Source of the DNA: Agrobacterium leguminum
GTDB taxonomy: Bacteria; Pseudomonadota; Alphaproteobacteria; Rhizobiales; Rhizobiaceae
Reading direction: 5' to 3'
Assembly (NCBI RefSeq): GCF_015704895.1
Contig: NZ_JADQWB010000009.1
Span: 124,001-188,000, forward strand
Length of the DNA: 64,000 bases
The first letter of the stretch is position 1. Each line of letters begins with the position of its first letter. Shown here piece after piece: positions 1 to 11,160 of the stretch. A program made the position numbers and the translations under genes. The notes beneath the pieces are model-generated. The model was not told the origin of the DNA, did not search any database, and saw only the letters and a program-made list of their open reading frames with translations.

Positions 1-279
1 TCGCAGGACAATGCCGAGCGGGCGGAACTGATGAAGCAGTATCAGAAGGTCTATACGCAGAACCTCTATACGATCGGTCTCACAGAATATCCCGGCGCGC
101 TGATCGTCAACAAGCGGTTCTCGAATGTGCCGCAGGGCACACCGATCTTCATGTTCAACTGGGCCGAAGATTCCATCATTCGCGAACGCCTTTGGGTCGC
201 GGCGGATAAGCAGGGCAAATACGAACTCTTCCCGCAGCAGCTTCCCGGCAAGCCGGGTGAGGGCGGGCCGATCAACTAA
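1..279 (+). CDS. ABC transporter periplasmic binding protein, C-terminal end (partial)
   Basis: The reading frame is open from base 1 and leaves 92 codons of a longer protein whose start lies outside the window. The tail, with phrases such as YTQNLYTIGLTEYPGALIVNK and a glycine/proline-rich end, has the look of the C-terminus of a large family-5 (Dpp/Opp-type) solute-binding protein. It is followed in the same direction by two Dpp-type permeases, a double ATPase and the alpha-galactosidase melA. By analogy with the agp system of Sinorhizobium meliloti, the likely ligands are melibiose or raffinose-type alpha-galactosides. The family call rests mostly on context because the diagnostic N-terminal half is missing. 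Confidence 0.8.
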   Translation, partial: SQDNAERAELMKQYQKVYTQNLYTIGLTEYPGALIVNKRFSNVPQGTPIFMFNWAEDSIIRERLWVAADKQGKYELFPQQLPGKPGEGGPIN

Positions 280-362
280 AGCATTTCCGGTAAAACTGGA
301 CCCCGGTTTCCCGTCTGGAAATGCGAATATCTTGAAGTACTCCTCCCGGAGAACACCCGGTA

Positions 363-387
363 CCGGTCGCGCGTGAAGCGCGGCCGG
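363..387 (+). promoter_or_regulatory. Intercistronic stem-loop after the binding-protein gene
   Basis: CCGG-t-CGCGC, a five-base loop, then GCGCG-g-CCGG form a 9-bp stem with one opposed mismatch. No T-run follows, so it is not a simple terminator. It lies in the 164-bp gap between the binding-protein stop and the permease start. Such hairpins commonly protect the upstream message from 3' decay, which would keep the binding protein in excess. That role is inferred. Confidence 0.55.
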
Positions 388-443
388 AGGCACCCGGCGG
401 ACCGTATCCATCACGGCCCGCCCAAACGGAGGAAAACCGTTCG

Positions 444-1451
444 ATGCTGAGATTCCTGACGATACGCATAGGCTCCGCCATTCCGGTGCTGTTGATCCTG
501 AGCGTGGTGACCTTCGCCATCATTCAGGCACCGCCCGGCGATTATGCCGATTACATCCGCTCGCAGCTGATGAACCAGGGCGGCGCGTCTTTCGAACAGG
601 CAGAAGCGCAGGCGCAGGCCTATCGTGTCGAACACGGCCTCGATAAGCCGCTCGTCATTCAATATTTCAACTGGATCGGCGGCATCGTCACCCGTGGCGA
701 TTTCGGCTACAGCTTCTATTACAACAAGCCGGTCGCCGATGTGGTTGGCGAACGCCTGCCGCGCACCATTGCGCTGGCGCTGGTCTGCCACATCTTTGCA
801 TCGGTTCTCGGTATCGCCTTCGGCATCTGGGCGGCTACACGGCAATATTCCTGGGTCGACAACCTGCTGTCGACCATAGCCTTCCTCGGTATGACGATCC
901 CGCGCTTCCTGATGGCGCTGATCCTCGTCTATCTCATGGTGTTTCATTTCGACGTGTCTGAGATCGGCAGCTTCTTCTCGCCGCAATATGGCGGTGCGCC
1001 ATGGTCATGGGGCAAATTCGTCGATCTCGTCAGCCATGTCTGGCCGGTGGTCGCCATCGCCGTCTTCGGTGGGCTGGCCTATAATATGCGGGTGATGCGC
1101 GGCAATCTGCTCGATACGCTGAACGCGCAATATGTCGAGACGGCGCGCGCCAAGGGGCTTTCGGAGGGTGCGGTCATCATGCGCCATGCGGTCCCGAACG
1201 CCTTGCACCCGCTCGTCATGTATCAGGGCGTGGTGTTGCCCTACATGCTGAGCGGTGAGATCGAAACCGCGATCATCTTCGCGTTGCCGACCGTCGGCCC
1301 GGCCATTGTCGGCTCCATGGCAGTGGGCGATGTCTATGTTACCGCGACCTTCATGATGGTGCTGGCCGCCACGCTGATCGTCGGCAACATCATCGCCGAC
1401 ATGCTGCTCGCCATGCTCGACCCACGCGTCCGCGAATTCGGGAGGGCCTGA
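444..1451 (+). CDS. ABC transporter permease, DppB/OppB family
   Basis: A 335-residue integral membrane protein. It begins with the typical MLRFLTIRIGSAIPVLLILSVVTF membrane anchor and carries the EAA coupling loop (around residues 225-255, with YVETARAKGLSE) that docks on the ATPase. Length and layout fit DppB-type permeases of family-5 peptide/oligosaccharide importers. GGAGG lies 11 bases before the ATG. The next permease starts one base after this stop. With the alpha-galactosidase downstream, the system probably imports alpha-galactosides rather than peptides. Confidence 0.9.
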   Translation: MLRFLTIRIGSAIPVLLILSVVTFAIIQAPPGDYADYIRSQLMNQGGASFEQAEAQAQAYRVEHGLDKPLVIQYFNWIGGIVTRGDFGYSFYYNKPVADVVGERLPRTIALALVCHIFASVLGIAFGIWAATRQYSWVDNLLSTIAFLGMTIPRFLMALILVYLMVFHFDVSEIGSFFSPQYGGAPWSWGKFVDLVSHVWPVVAIAVFGGLAYNMRVMRGNLLDTLNAQYVETARAKGLSEGAVIMRHAVPNALHPLVMYQGVVLPYMLSGEIETAIIFALPTVGPAIVGSMAVGDVYVTATFMMVLAATLIVGNIIADMLLAMLDPRVREFGRA

Positions 1452-1452
1452 G

Positions 1453-2589
1453 ATGATGGCGTTTGACGAGATGAAGACCGAAACCGCCGCCACTGCAAAA
1501 CCCGACCGTTCCGCCCATGGCAACGAGACCTATCTCGCGCTGGTATGGCGGCGTCTCAGACGCTCCTTCACCGGCATGGTCGGGCTGGTGCTGGTGACGC
1601 TGCTGATCCTGATCGCCATCTTTGCGGATTTCTTCGCGCCGATGAACCCGCTCGAAACCCATGGCAGCTTCTCGCCGCCGCAGGTGGTGCGCTTCACCGA
1701 CAAGGACGGTAATATCAGCCTCGCGCCGCGGGTCTACGCCATCGCCGAGACGGAAGAGCTCGATCCGATCACCTTCCAGCCCATCGTCGGGCCGGACTAT
1801 GATAATCCCGTCTATCTCGGCCTTTTCGTCAAAGGCGCGGAATACAGGCTTTTGGGTCTCATCCCGATGAGCCGGCATTTCTTCGGCTCGACGGACGGCC
1901 AGCCGGTGCACTTTCTCGGCACCGACAAGTTCGGACGAGACGTACTCTCGCGCGCCATCTACGGTTCACGCATCTCGCTCGCCATCGCGCTTAGCGTTGT
2001 CGCCATCGTCACCGTCATCGGCACCAGCGTCGGGCTGATATCAGGCTATTTCGGCGGGCCGCTGGATGCCTGGGTGCAGCGTTTCGTGGAAGTGGTTCTG
2101 GCTTTCCCGCAATTGCCGCTTTACCTCGCACTGACCTCGCTCATTCCGGTAACCGCACCCACTACCGTTTTCCTTGTCTTCGTGGTCGGCGTCATGTCGG
2201 CGCTCGGCTGGGCGCAGATGTCGCGCGAGGTGCGCGGCAAGACGCTGGCGCTGGCGCGTATCGATTATGTAAGGGCGGCGATTGCCGTCGGGGCCACGGA
2301 CCGGCGCATCATCTTCCAGCACATCCTGCCGAATGTGATGAGCCATGTGATCGTCGCCGTGACGCTGCATATTCCGAGCGTCGTGCTGCTCGAATCCTTT
2401 CTCGGTTTCCTCGGCTTTGCGGTCAAGCCGCCGCTGATTTCCTGGGGGTTGATGCTGCAGGATACGGCGACCTATTCCGTCATCGGTTCCTATCCCTGGA
2501 TTCTCGCACCTGTTGGTTTCGTGCTGGTCACAGTCTTCGCCTTCAACGCGCTGGGCGATGGTCTGCGCGATGCCGTCGATCCCTATTGA
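1453..2589 (+). CDS. ABC transporter permease, DppC/OppC family
   Basis: A 378-residue partner permease. After a cytoplasmic N-terminus (to about residue 35) comes the first membrane segment, then an extended periplasmic insert (about residues 60-150) longer than in classical DppC. The conserved segment FLGTDKFGRDVLSRAIYGSR precedes the transmembrane core, and the EAA loop includes YVRAAIAVGATDRRI. It starts at a double ATG. The 12-bp gap to the ATPase gene marks one operon. The long insert is shared with sugar-type members of the family such as the 50663-51787 permease in this window. Confidence 0.9.
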   Translation: MMAFDEMKTETAATAKPDRSAHGNETYLALVWRRLRRSFTGMVGLVLVTLLILIAIFADFFAPMNPLETHGSFSPPQVVRFTDKDGNISLAPRVYAIAETEELDPITFQPIVGPDYDNPVYLGLFVKGAEYRLLGLIPMSRHFFGSTDGQPVHFLGTDKFGRDVLSRAIYGSRISLAIALSVVAIVTVIGTSVGLISGYFGGPLDAWVQRFVEVVLAFPQLPLYLALTSLIPVTAPTTVFLVFVVGVMSALGWAQMSREVRGKTLALARIDYVRAAIAVGATDRRIIFQHILPNVMSHVIVAVTLHIPSVVLLESFLGFLGFAVKPPLISWGLMLQDTATYSVIGSYPWILAPVGFVLVTVFAFNALGDGLRDAVDPY

Positions 2590-2601
2590 GAGGAGCGTAA
2601 T

Positions 2602-4272
2602 ATGGTTGCTGCTGCACAGAACAACACTTACGCGCCCGCCATCCGCTTCGATGCCGATGACCGAAATGACGACGCCATCATCGATGCGCGCAACATCGCC
2701 GTGACCTTCAGGGTGGAGCACGGCACGGTGGAGGCGGTGAAGGACATTTCTTTTCAGCTTTACCGGGGCGAAACGATTGCCATCGTCGGCGAATCCGGTT
2801 CGGGAAAATCCGTCACGGCCCGCACCATCATGGGGCTGTTGACGAAGCGGGCGTCCGTTGCGAAATCCGCGACCGTGCGTTTCAACGGCGACGACATATT
2901 GAAGTTTTCCAGCCGCCAGCGGCGGGCGCTGCGCGGCAACCGCATCTCGATGATCTTTCAGGAGCCGATGAGTTCGTTGAATCCGATCTATACGATCGGC
3001 AGCCAGATCGTCGAGGCAATCCGTGTTCATTCGAAGCTCAGCCGGAAAGAGGCCGAGGCGAGGGCGCTTGATCTTCTGCGGCAGGTGCAGATACCCGAAC
3101 CGGAAGCGCGGCTGAAGCAATATCCGCATCAGCTGTCCGGCGGCCAGCGGCAGCGTGTGATGATCGCCATGGCGCTTTCCAACGATCCGGATGTGCTGAT
3201 TGCCGATGAGCCAACCACCGCGCTCGATGTGACGGTACAGGCGCAAATCCTCAACCTCATCCGCGATTTGCAGAAGAAGCGCGGCATGGCCGTGGTCCTC
3301 ATCACCCATGACCTGACGATCGTGAAGCAGTTTTCCGATTACGTCTATGTCATGCAGCACGGCGAGATGCGTGAGCACAACACCACGGAAAAGCTCTTCG
3401 AAGCGCCGCAGCACCCCTATACGAAAAAGCTGCTTGCCTCCGAACCGCATGGCACGGCAAAGCCGCTGCCGGAAAATTCCGGCGTGCTGCTGACGGCGAA
3501 TGGCGTGCGGGTCTCTTTCATGATGCGTTACGGCGGCCTGTTCAAACCGGAACTGAAGGAGCTGATCGCCGTCGACAGTCTGGGGCTTACCCTCAATCGG
3601 CACGAGACGCTGGGGCTTGTCGGTGAATCCGGTTCCGGCAAGACCACCTTCGGCCAATCCCTGCTGCGGCTGAACGACCCGGTGGCCGGAGAGGTGATCT
3701 TTGACGGGGAGAGGGTCGATGGCCGCTCCCGCGCCGAAATGCGGCCTTTGCGTTCGCGTATGCAGATCGTCTTTCAGGATCCCTTCGCGTCGCTCAATCC
3801 GCGCATGACCATCGGCCAGATCATCGAGGAAGGCCTCATCATCAACGGCCTTGGGCGAACCAAGGCCGAGAGGCTGGAGCGGGTGCGCGACGCGCTGGAG
3901 GCGGCGGGTATGCCCGGCAATATCCTCTCGCGGTTCCCGCACGAATTTTCCGGTGGTCAGCGCCAGCGCATCGCCATTGCGCGTGCGGTGGCGCTGGAGC
4001 CGGAATTCATCCTGCTCGATGAGCCGACCTCGGCGCTCGATCTTTCCGTGCAGGCGCAGATCATCGATCTCCTGCGCAAGCTGCAGGATGAGCGGGGCCT
4101 GAGCTACCTGTTCATTTCGCACGACCTGAAAGTGGTCCGCGCTCTCTGCCACCGCGTCATCGTCATGCAGCGCGGGCAGATCGTCGAGCAAGGGCCTGTC
4201 GAGGATGTGCTGACAAATCCGAAAACCGAATATACTCAGCGGCTTGTACGGGCCGCCTTCGAAATCGCTTGA
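2602..4272 (+). CDS. ABC transporter ATP-binding protein, fused DppD-DppF type
   Basis: A 556-residue protein with two complete nucleotide-binding domains in tandem. The first has Walker A GESGSGKS near residue 66, signature LSGGQRQRV and Walker [12 protein letters not shown]. The second has Walker A GESGSGKT near residue 340, signature FSGGQRQRI and Walker [11 protein letters not shown]. Each domain ends in the C-terminal region with HPYTKKLL or a similar segment (here HPYTKKLL and TEYTQRLV) found in peptide-type importers. All catalytic motifs are intact, so it can power the importer alone. It sits between the permeases and melA. Confidence 0.93.
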   Translation: MVAAAQNNTYAPAIRFDADDRNDDAIIDARNIAVTFRVEHGTVEAVKDISFQLYRGETIAIVGESGSGKSVTARTIMGLLTKRASVAKSATVRFNGDDILKFSSRQRRALRGNRISMIFQEPMSSLNPIYTIGSQIVEAIRVHSKLSRKEAEARALDLLRQVQIPEPEARLKQYPHQLSGGQRQRVMIAMALSNDPDVLIADEPTTALDVTVQAQILNLIRDLQKKRGMAVVLITHDLTIVKQFSDYVYVMQHGEMREHNTTEKLFEAPQHPYTKKLLASEPHGTAKPLPENSGVLLTANGVRVSFMMRYGGLFKPELKELIAVDSLGLTLNRHETLGLVGESGSGKTTFGQSLLRLNDPVAGEVIFDGERVDGRSRAEMRPLRSRMQIVFQDPFASLNPRMTIGQIIEEGLIINGLGRTKAERLERVRDALEAAGMPGNILSRFPHEFSGGQRQRIAIARAVALEPEFILLDEPTSALDLSVQAQIIDLLRKLQDERGLSYLFISHDLKVVRALCHRVIVMQRGQIVEQGPVEDVLTNPKTEYTQRLVRAAFEIA

Positions 4273-4294
4273 ATTCCCAATGCTGGAGGTAGAT

Positions 4295-5668
4295 ATGGCA
4301 AGAGATCCCAAGATCACATTCATCGGCGCAGGCTCCACGGTGTTCATGAAGAACATCATCGGCGACGTGCTGCAGCGTCCGGCCCTTTCGGGCGCCACCA
4401 TCGCGCTGATGGACATCAACCGTGAAAGGCTGGAAGAAAGCGCCATCGTCGTCAACAAGCTGATTTCGACGCTTGGCGCAAAGGCGAAAGCCGAGACCTA
4501 TACGGACCAGAAAAAGGCGCTCGCCGGCGCCGATTTCGTTGTCGTGGCCTTCCAGATCGGGGGTTATGAGCCTTGCACGGTCACCGATTTCGAGGTGCCG
4601 CGCAAATACGGTCTGCGCCAGACCATCGCCGATACGCTCGGCGTCGGCGGCATCATGCGCGGCCTGCGGACCGTGCCGCATCTGTGGAAGATCTGCGAGG
4701 ACATGCTGGCCGTCTGCCCGAATGCGATCATGCTGCAATATGTGAACCCCATGGCGATCAACACCTGGGCGATTGCGGAGAAATACCCGACGATCCGGCA
4801 GGTCGGCCTTTGCCATTCCGTGCAGGGCACGGCCATGGAACTCGCCCACGATCTCGATATTCCTTACGAGGAAATCCGCTACCGTTCGGCCGGCATCAAC
4901 CATATGGCGTTCTTCCTGGAGTTCGAACACCGCCAGCCGGATGGCAGCTACAAGAACCTTTATCCCGACCTCGTGCGCGGCTACCGCGAAGGCCGGGCTC
5001 CGAAGCCCGGCTGGAACCCGCGTTGCCCCAACAAGGTGCGTTACGAGATGCTGACGCGGCTCGGTTATTTCGTCACCGAAAGCTCCGAGCATTTCGCCGA
5101 ATATACGCCCTATTTCATCAAGGAAGGGCGAGAGGACCTGATCGAGAAATTCGGTATCCCGCTCGATGAATATCCCAAGCGCTGCATCGAGCAGATCGAA
5201 CGCTGGAAGGGGCAGGCCGCAGCCTATCGTTCGGCCGAAAAGATCGAGGTCAAGCAATCCAAGGAATACGCCTCCTCCATCATCAACTCGGTCTGGACCG
5301 GCGAACCCTCGGTGATTTACGGCAACCAGCGCAACAATGGCTGCATCACCTCGCTGCCATCGGATTGCGCGGCGGAAGTGCCCTGCCTTGTCGATCATAA
5401 CGGCGTGCAGCCCACCTATATCGGCGAATTGCCGCCGCAACTCACCGCCCTGATGCGCACCAACATCAATGTGCAGGAACTGACGGTGCGGGCGCTGATG
5501 AGCGAAAACCGCGAGCATATCTTCCATGCGGCGATGATGGACCCGCACACGGCGGCGGAACTGGATCTCGACCAGATATGGTCGCTGGTGGACGATCTGC
5601 TGCTGGCCCATCGCGACTGGCTGCCGGAATGGACGCAGGTGGAGGTGAAGCGGGCGCGGGCGGTGTGA
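4295..5668 (+). CDS. melA: Alpha-galactosidase, glycoside hydrolase family 4 (MelA)
   Basis: A 457-residue protein closely resembling enterobacterial MelA along its length. It has the N-terminal NAD-binding motif FIGAGSTVF, the phrases VVVAFQIGGYEPCTVTDF and GLCHSVQGTA, and GINHMAFF. Cys173 (CHSV) and His203 (INHM) occupy the metal-ligand positions of family 4, which uses NAD and a divalent metal ion to hydrolyse alpha-galactosides by an oxidation-elimination route. The ATG at 4295 is chosen because GGAGGT stands five bases upstream. An in-frame upstream start at 4244 would overlap the ATPase gene and lacks a site. No signal peptide is present, so the enzyme acts on imported melibiose-type sugars in the cytoplasm. 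Confidence 0.93.
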   Translation: MARDPKITFIGAGSTVFMKNIIGDVLQRPALSGATIALMDINRERLEESAIVVNKLISTLGAKAKAETYTDQKKALAGADFVVVAFQIGGYEPCTVTDFEVPRKYGLRQTIADTLGVGGIMRGLRTVPHLWKICEDMLAVCPNAIMLQYVNPMAINTWAIAEKYPTIRQVGLCHSVQGTAMELAHDLDIPYEEIRYRSAGINHMAFFLEFEHRQPDGSYKNLYPDLVRGYREGRAPKPGWNPRCPNKVRYEMLTRLGYFVTESSEHFAEYTPYFIKEGREDLIEKFGIPLDEYPKRCIEQIERWKGQAAAYRSAEKIEVKQSKEYASSIINSVWTGEPSVIYGNQRNNGCITSLPSDCAAEVPCLVDHNGVQPTYIGELPPQLTALMRTNINVQELTVRALMSENREHIFHAAMMDPHTAAELDLDQIWSLVDDLLLAHRDWLPEWTQVEVKRARAV

Positions 5669-6085
5669 ATGCGGGGGGTGCGGTAATTGGAAGTCGCGGG
5701 AGTTTCGTCTGCGGCCGAGTTCACCGACACGCGCCTCTCTCCATATTCGACGTCATCCTCGGGCCTGTCCCGAGGATCCAAACACGTAGCGAAAATTGAT
5801 AGGTAGCAGATGCTCGGGACAGGCCCGAGCATGACGGAGGGAATGTCATGCTGCCCATCACTTTCGGCGCATGGTTCCCATGGCGTTTCCAGCCTTTGCC
5901 CGAAACCTCTCATGCACTTGACTTGTGTCAAAGCCGCAAAACTGACCCTCACCTAAACAGCCAATACCCCGGCCCACTCCCTCAACAGGAGAAATGTCGG
6001 GTGCGAATACTAAACGCAAAGGTGGCTGGCTTCTTCGGTTTCATCGTATTAGGGTTGAAATTCGAAGGGTTCATGGGGAAGACGG
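5669..6085. other. Intergenic region with a palindromic repeat
   Basis: No convincing gene is seen in these 417 bases. They hold one copy of a palindromic repeat (5751-5836). Downstream of it is an otherwise featureless stretch that must contain the promoter of the yhiI-rbbA-yhhJ operon. No clear -35/-10 pair could be fixed. Confidence 0.6.
5751..5836. repeat. Intergenic palindromic repeat, family A, copy 1
   Basis: Two arms in inverted orientation, CGTCATcCTCGGGCCTGTCC... and ...GGACAGGCCCGAGCATGACG, flank about 35 bases of spacer. Each arm is itself a palindrome (CTCGGG-CCTGT-CCCGAG). The arm-centre-inverted-arm plan is the same as at 16675-16790 and 18059-18176, although arm sequences differ. 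Confidence 0.7.
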
Positions 6086-7150
6086 ATGTCTAAAAAAGGC
6101 TTGCTCGTTGGTCTGGTGATTCTGGTTGTTGCCGGTGTCGCCTATTTCTCCTGGTCAAAGCTGAAGGGTGAGGGACTTCCCGCCGGATTTGTGGCCAGCA
6201 ACGGCCGGATCGAGGCCGTCGAGATCGACATTTCCACGAAAACCGCCGGTCGCCTTCAGGACATCATGGTGCGTGAAGGCGATTTCGTGAAGGCCGGGCA
6301 GGTGCTTGCCCAGATGGACACGGCGCAACTGGAGGCGAGGAAGCGTCAGGCGGAAGCACAGTTTCGCCGCGCGAAAATAGCGATCGATACGGCCCACAGC
6401 CTCGTCGCCCAGCGGGAGGCGGAAAAGACCTCGGCGCTGGCGGTGGTGGAACAGCGCAAGGCCCAGCTCGATTCCGCCTCCAAGACCTATGCGCGCTCGA
6501 AACAGCTGCTGACCGGCAACGCCGTCTCGCAGCAGATCGTCGATGACAGTGAGGCCGCCGAGCAGTCCGCCCGCGCCACGCTCGCCTCGGCGCAGGCCTC
6601 GCTTGCCGCCTCCGATGCCGCAATCAACGCTGCCAAGGCGCAGATCGTCGATGCCGAGGCGGCGGTGGATGCCGCACAGGCCGATATTGAAAGCATCGAG
6701 ACTGATATCGCCGATGCGACGCTGAAATCGCCCCGCGATGGCCGCGTGCAATATCGGATCGCCCAGCCCGGCGAGGTGCTGTCCGCCGGTGGACGGGTTC
6801 TGAACCTGGTCGATCTCGGCGATGTCTATATGACGTTCTTCCTGCCAACGGCCGAGGCCGGTCGCACGTCCATGGGCTCGGACGTTCGCCTGATACTGGA
6901 CGCCGCCCCGCAATATACCATCCCTGCCAAGGTTTCCTTCGTTGCCGACGTCGCGCAGTTCACGCCGAAAGCGGTCGAGACCGAAGAGGAACGCCAGAAG
7001 CTGACATTCCGGGTGAGGGCGCAAATCCCGCAGGAGCTGCTGCAGAAATATATCCAATATGTCAAAACCGGGCTGCCCGGCATGGCCTATGTCCGGCTAG
7101 ATCCGCAGGCCGCCTGGCCGGAAAACCTCGAACGCAATCTCGTCAAGTGA
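6086..7150 (+). CDS. yhiI: HlyD-family membrane fusion/adaptor protein (YhiI type)
   Basis: A 354-residue periplasmic adaptor. It has one N-terminal membrane anchor (about residues 5-23), then the biotinyl-lipoyl-like half [28 protein letters not shown], a long alanine-rich coiled-coil hairpin (about residues 75-210) and the second half [27 protein letters not shown]. The phrases [12 protein letters not shown] and [14 protein letters not shown] match E. coli YhiI closely. Its gene overlaps rbbA by four bases (GTGA). It would link the RbbA/YhhJ inner-membrane complex to the periplasm or an outer-membrane channel. The exported substrate is unknown. Confidence 0.9.
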   Translation: MSKKGLLVGLVILVVAGVAYFSWSKLKGEGLPAGFVASNGRIEAVEIDISTKTAGRLQDIMVREGDFVKAGQVLAQMDTAQLEARKRQAEAQFRRAKIAIDTAHSLVAQREAEKTSALAVVEQRKAQLDSASKTYARSKQLLTGNAVSQQIVDDSEAAEQSARATLASAQASLAASDAAINAAKAQIVDAEAAVDAAQADIESIETDIADATLKSPRDGRVQYRIAQPGEVLSAGGRVLNLVDLGDVYMTFFLPTAEAGRTSMGSDVRLILDAAPQYTIPAKVSFVADVAQFTPKAVETEEERQKLTFRVRAQIPQELLQKYIQYVKTGLPGMAYVRLDPQAAWPENLERNLVK

Positions 7151-9930
7151 CGGTGGCCACGATGGTCGCGTCTCCCGCAACGAATGACAGGCATGCATCG
7201 GTCGCGCGATTGGCCGATGTGCGGTTGACCTTCGGAAGCACCATTGCGCTGGCCGACATATCGGTCGAGATCCCCGCCGGGCGGATGATCGGGCTTATCG
7301 GGCCTGATGGTGTCGGCAAATCGAGCCTTTTGTCGCTCGTCTCCGGCGCGCGCGCCATCCAGAAGGGCAAGGTGGAGGTTCTGGGTGGCGACATGTCCGA
7401 TCCGCGCCACCGCGAGGATACCTGCCCGCGTATCGCCTATATGCCGCAGGGTCTCGGCAAGAACCTTTATCCCACCCTGTCCGTCTTCGAAAATGTCGAT
7501 TTTTTCGGCAGGCTATTCGGGCAGGGCGGCAGAGAGCGGCAGGCGCGCATTGCCGAATTGCTGAAGAGCACCGGCCTCGAGCCCTTCGCCGATCGCCCCG
7601 CGATGAAACTTTCTGGCGGCATGAAGCAGAAGCTGGGGCTCTGCTGCGCACTGATCCACGATCCCGACCTGCTCATTCTCGATGAGCCGACCACGGGCGT
7701 CGACCCGCTGTCGCGGCGGCAATTCTGGGAACTGATCGATTCCATCCGGGCCGGGCGTCCGGGTATGAGCGTTATCGTTGCCACGGCCTATATGGAAGAG
7801 GCTGCCGGTTTCGACTGGCTGGTCGCCATGGATGGCGGCAGGATTTTAGCCACCGGCTCGCCTGCCGAACTTCTCGAGCGCACCTCCGCACCCAATCTCG
7901 ATGCCGCTTTTATCACGCTTCTTCCGGAAGAAAAGCGCAAGGGTTACCGCGAGGTGCATATCGCGCCGCGCAAGGTGGCGGGTGAGGGCGACTATGCCAT
8001 CGAGGCGTCGCATCTCAGCATGCGTTTCGGCGATTTTACCGCCGTCGACAATGTCAGCTTCAAGATTCCGCGCGGCGAAATTTTCGGCTTTCTCGGCTCG
8101 AACGGCTGCGGAAAATCCACCACCATGAAGATGCTGACCGGGCTTCTGGCCGCCAGCGAAGGCGAGGCCAAGCTTTTCGGGCACAAGGTGGATGCCAGCG
8201 ACATGGCGATCCGTCACCGCGTCGGCTATATGAGCCAGGCCTTCTCGCTTTATTCCGAGCTGACGGTTCGGCAGAACCTCGATCTTCACGCCCGCCTGTT
8301 CAAGCTGCCGGAAGAGACCATTCAGCCGCGTATCGCCGAAATGGCCGAACGTTTCGATCTCGGCGCCGTCATGGACACGCTGCCGGACGACCTGCCGCTA
8401 GGCATCCGGCAGAGGCTGTCGCTGGCGGTGGCGATGATCCATTCGCCTGATATTCTCATCCTCGACGAGCCGACCTCCGGCGTCGACCCGGTGGCGCGGG
8501 ACGGGTTCTGGCAAATCCTCGCCGATCTCTCCCGCAACGACAATGTCACCATCTTTATCTCCACCCATTTCATGAACGAGGCGGAGCGCTGCGACCGGAT
8601 TTCGCTGATGCATGCCGGCAAGGTGCTGATCAGCGATACGCCTGACGCGATTACCAAGAGCCGCAATGCCGCAACGCTGGAAGAGGCTTTCGTCGCCTAT
8701 CTCGAGGATGCTTCGGGCGTGAAAAAGGTGGAACCTGCGGCCGCTCCTGTTGCGGCAGCGCAGGTGCCGACGACGCAACATGCTGCATCCAATCGTAAGC
8801 GGTTTTTCGATTTCAGGCGCATGTTCAGCTATACGCGCCGCGAGGCGCTGGAACTGCAGCGGGATCCCATTCGCGGCACGCTGGCGGTGCTCGGCAGCGT
8901 CATCCTGATGTTCGTCATCGGTTACGGTATCAATCTCGATGTCGAGGACCTGACCTTCGCGGTGCTGGACCGTGACGATTCCACCATCAGCCGTGATTAC
9001 GTGCTCGATATTGTCGGCTCCCGTTATTTCATCGAGAAGGAACCGATCCGCGATTATGCCGATATGGACCGGCGGATGCGTGACGGGGAACTCAGCCTCG
9101 CCATCGAAATTCCTCCCGGTTTCGGCCGGGATGTCTTGCGCGGCAAGACGGTGGAGGTGGGTGCCTGGATCGACGGCGCCATGCCGCAGCGGGCGGAAAC
9201 CGTTCGAGGATACGTGCAGGGCATGCACCAGACATGGCTGGCGCGCAAGGCCGCCGAGATTTACGGCAGCGCGGCGACGCAGAGCAGTTTCAGCATCGAA
9301 ACGCGCTATCGATACAATCCGGACGTCAAGAGCCTCGTCGCCATGGTGCCGGCGGTCATTCCGCTGCTGCTCATGCTCATTCCGGCCATGCTGGCGGCGC
9401 TCAGCGTCGTCAGGGAAAAGGAGCTCGGCTCCATCGTCAATCTTTACGTGACGCCGACCACGCGGCTGGAATTCCTGATCGGCAAGCAGCTTCCTTATGT
9501 TGCTCTTGGCATGCTCAATTTCCTGCTTCTGACGGCCTTCGCCATCTTCATCTTCCAGGTGCCCTTCACCGGAAGTTACCTCGCCTATGCGACGGGAGCG
9601 CTGCTCTATGTCATCATCGCCACCTCCATCGGCCTTCTCATGTCGTCCTTCATGAAGAGCCAGATCGCGGCGATCTTCGGCACGGCTTTGCTGACGCTCA
9701 TTCCGGCAACGCAATATTCGGGCATGATCGATCCCGTTTCGTCGCTGCAGGGGGCGGGCGCCTTCATCGGCAACATCTATCCCGCCACCTATTTCATGAC
9801 CATTTCGCGCGGCACCTTCTCCAAGGGGCTGGATTTCGCGGGGCTCTCCGGCTCGTTCCTGCCGCTTCTCATTGCCATTCCGCTGCTTCTCATTGCCGGC
9901 GCCGCACTTTTGAGGAAACAGGCGTCATGA
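7147..9930 (+). CDS. rbbA: RbbA-type ABC protein: two ATPase domains fused to an ABC-2 permease
   Basis: A 927-residue fusion. The first ATPase domain (about residues 20-240) has Walker [10 protein letters not shown], signature [10 protein letters not shown] and Walker [13 protein letters not shown]. The second (about 275-510) has Walker [10 protein letters not shown] and Walker [13 protein letters not shown], but its signature reads [10 protein letters not shown] instead of LSGGQ, as in E. coli RbbA. A linker leads to an ABC-2 membrane domain (about 550-927) with one early helix, a large external domain and a C-terminal helix bundle. E. coli RbbA was described as a ribosome-associated ATPase, but the architecture is that of an exporter. 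GTG at 7147 overlaps the previous stop. GTG 7153 or ATG 7162 are alternative starts. Confidence 0.92.
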   Translation: MTVATMVASPATNDRHASVARLADVRLTFGSTIALADISVEIPAGRMIGLIGPDGVGKSSLLSLVSGARAIQKGKVEVLGGDMSDPRHREDTCPRIAYMPQGLGKNLYPTLSVFENVDFFGRLFGQGGRERQARIAELLKSTGLEPFADRPAMKLSGGMKQKLGLCCALIHDPDLLILDEPTTGVDPLSRRQFWELIDSIRAGRPGMSVIVATAYMEEAAGFDWLVAMDGGRILATGSPAELLERTSAPNLDAAFITLLPEEKRKGYREVHIAPRKVAGEGDYAIEASHLSMRFGDFTAVDNVSFKIPRGEIFGFLGSNGCGKSTTMKMLTGLLAASEGEAKLFGHKVDASDMAIRHRVGYMSQAFSLYSELTVRQNLDLHARLFKLPEETIQPRIAEMAERFDLGAVMDTLPDDLPLGIRQRLSLAVAMIHSPDILILDEPTSGVDPVARDGFWQILADLSRNDNVTIFISTHFMNEAERCDRISLMHAGKVLISDTPDAITKSRNAATLEEAFVAYLEDASGVKKVEPAAAPVAAAQVPTTQHAASNRKRFFDFRRMFSYTRREALELQRDPIRGTLAVLGSVILMFVIGYGINLDVEDLTFAVLDRDDSTISRDYVLDIVGSRYFIEKEPIRDYADMDRRMRDGELSLAIEIPPGFGRDVLRGKTVEVGAWIDGAMPQRAETVRGYVQGMHQTWLARKAAEIYGSAATQSSFSIETRYRYNPDVKSLVAMVPAVIPLLLMLIPAMLAALSVVREKELGSIVNLYVTPTTRLEFLIGKQLPYVALGMLNFLLLTAFAIFIFQVPFTGSYLAYATGALLYVIIATSIGLLMSSFMKSQIAAIFGTALLTLIPATQYSGMIDPVSSLQGAGAFIGNIYPATYFMTISRGTFSKGLDFAGLSGSFLPLLIAIPLLLIAGAALLRKQAS

Positions 9931-11045
9931 AGCTGTTTTCGTCCAACATCTTCCAGCTCGGCATCAAGGAACTGCGCGGCCTTGCGCGTGACGGCATGTT
10001 GCTGCTGCTCATCGTCTATGCCTTCACGTTGCAGATCTACACCGGCTCCAGCGCGCTGCCGGAGACGCTGAACAATGCCGCCATCGCCATCGTCGACGAG
10101 GATCAGTCGCCGCTTTCCGGCCGCATCAGCACGGCTTTTTATCCGCCCTATTTCTCTCCGCCGAAGCAGATTTCCATTGCGGAAATGGACAAGCGCATGG
10201 ATGCGGGCCTCGATACCTTCGCGCTCAACATCCCGCCGGATTTCCAGCGCCGGCTGATGGCCGGGCAACAGCCGGCCATCCAGCTTAATATCGACGCAAC
10301 CCGCATGAGCCAGGCTTTCAGCGGCGGCGGTTATGTGCAGAGCATCGTGACGAGCGAAGTTCAGGAATATATCAACCGCTATCGCGGTGCGACTTCGGTG
10401 CCGGTGGACCTGACGCTACGCTCCCGTTTCAACCCGGAGCTGGACAAGTCGTGGTTCGGGTCGATCAACAACATCATCACCGCCATCACCATGCTGTCGA
10501 TCGTGCTGACGGGGGCGGCGCTCATTCGCGAGCGCGAGCATGGCACGGTCGAGCATCTGCTGGTCATGCCGGTCACGCCGCTGGAAATCATGCTCAGCAA
10601 GGTCTGGTCCATGGGCCTTGTCGTGCTGGTGGCCTCGGCATTTTCCCTGTTCGTCGTCGTCAGGGGCCTGCTCGCCATTCCAATCGAAGGCTCGCTCTTG
10701 CTCTTCCTGTTCGGAACGGCCTTGCAGCTCTTCGCCATGACGTCGATGGGCATCTTCCTTGCGACGGTGGCCGGTTCCATGCCGCAATTCGGCATGCTGC
10801 TGATCCTGTTCCTGCTGCCGCTGCAGGTGCTCTCCGGCGCCATGACGCCGCGTGAAAGCATGCCTGATATCATCCAGTACATCATGCTTCTCGCACCCAA
10901 CACCCATTTCGTCATACTGGCGCAATCGGTGCTTTTCAGGGGGGCGGGGCTGGATGTGGTCTGGCCGCAATTGCTGGCGCTGCTGGCCATCGGCTCCGCG
11001 CTTTTCGTTTTCGCGCTTCGCCGTTTCAGGCGGTTCCTGCGCTGA
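9927..11045 (+). CDS. yhhJ: ABC-2 type permease (YhhJ type)
   Basis: A 372-residue ABC-2 permease that matches E. coli YhhJ in many phrases, including NLGIKELR-like [35 protein letters not shown] and [18 protein letters not shown]. One N-terminal helix is followed by an external domain of about 150 residues and then five or six helices. The ATG overlaps the rbbA stop (ATGA), which argues for translational coupling. Together with the permease half of RbbA it should form the membrane channel, with YhiI as adaptor. No terminator is visible directly after the stop. Confidence 0.92.
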   Translation: MKLFSSNIFQLGIKELRGLARDGMLLLLIVYAFTLQIYTGSSALPETLNNAAIAIVDEDQSPLSGRISTAFYPPYFSPPKQISIAEMDKRMDAGLDTFALNIPPDFQRRLMAGQQPAIQLNIDATRMSQAFSGGGYVQSIVTSEVQEYINRYRGATSVPVDLTLRSRFNPELDKSWFGSINNIITAITMLSIVLTGAALIREREHGTVEHLLVMPVTPLEIMLSKVWSMGLVVLVASAFSLFVVVRGLLAIPIEGSLLLFLFGTALQLFAMTSMGIFLATVAGSMPQFGMLLILFLLPLQVLSGAMTPRESMPDIIQYIMLLAPNTHFVILAQSVLFRGAGLDVVWPQLLALLAIGSALFVFALRRFRRFLR

Positions 11046-11160
11046 TTCCGCCTGTTTCCGCGCAAGTTGAATTAATTGTGTTCGGTAACGGTATGTTCGC
11101 CTTCCGTGAATATGCCTATGAGGACGGCTGGGTAAGCGGGCTTTGTTCAGGAGTAGCAAA

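Noticed and set aside
2041-4458. 805-codon open frame on the minus strand
   Set aside because: It lies opposite the permease and double-ATPase genes, is rich in His, Arg and Asp, and has no recognisable domain. This is typical of GC-rich antisense frames.
8361-8440. Degenerate ABC signature in the second RbbA ATPase domain as a sign of decay
   Set aside because: The same [10 protein letters not shown]-type sequence occurs in E. coli RbbA, so it is a family trait.
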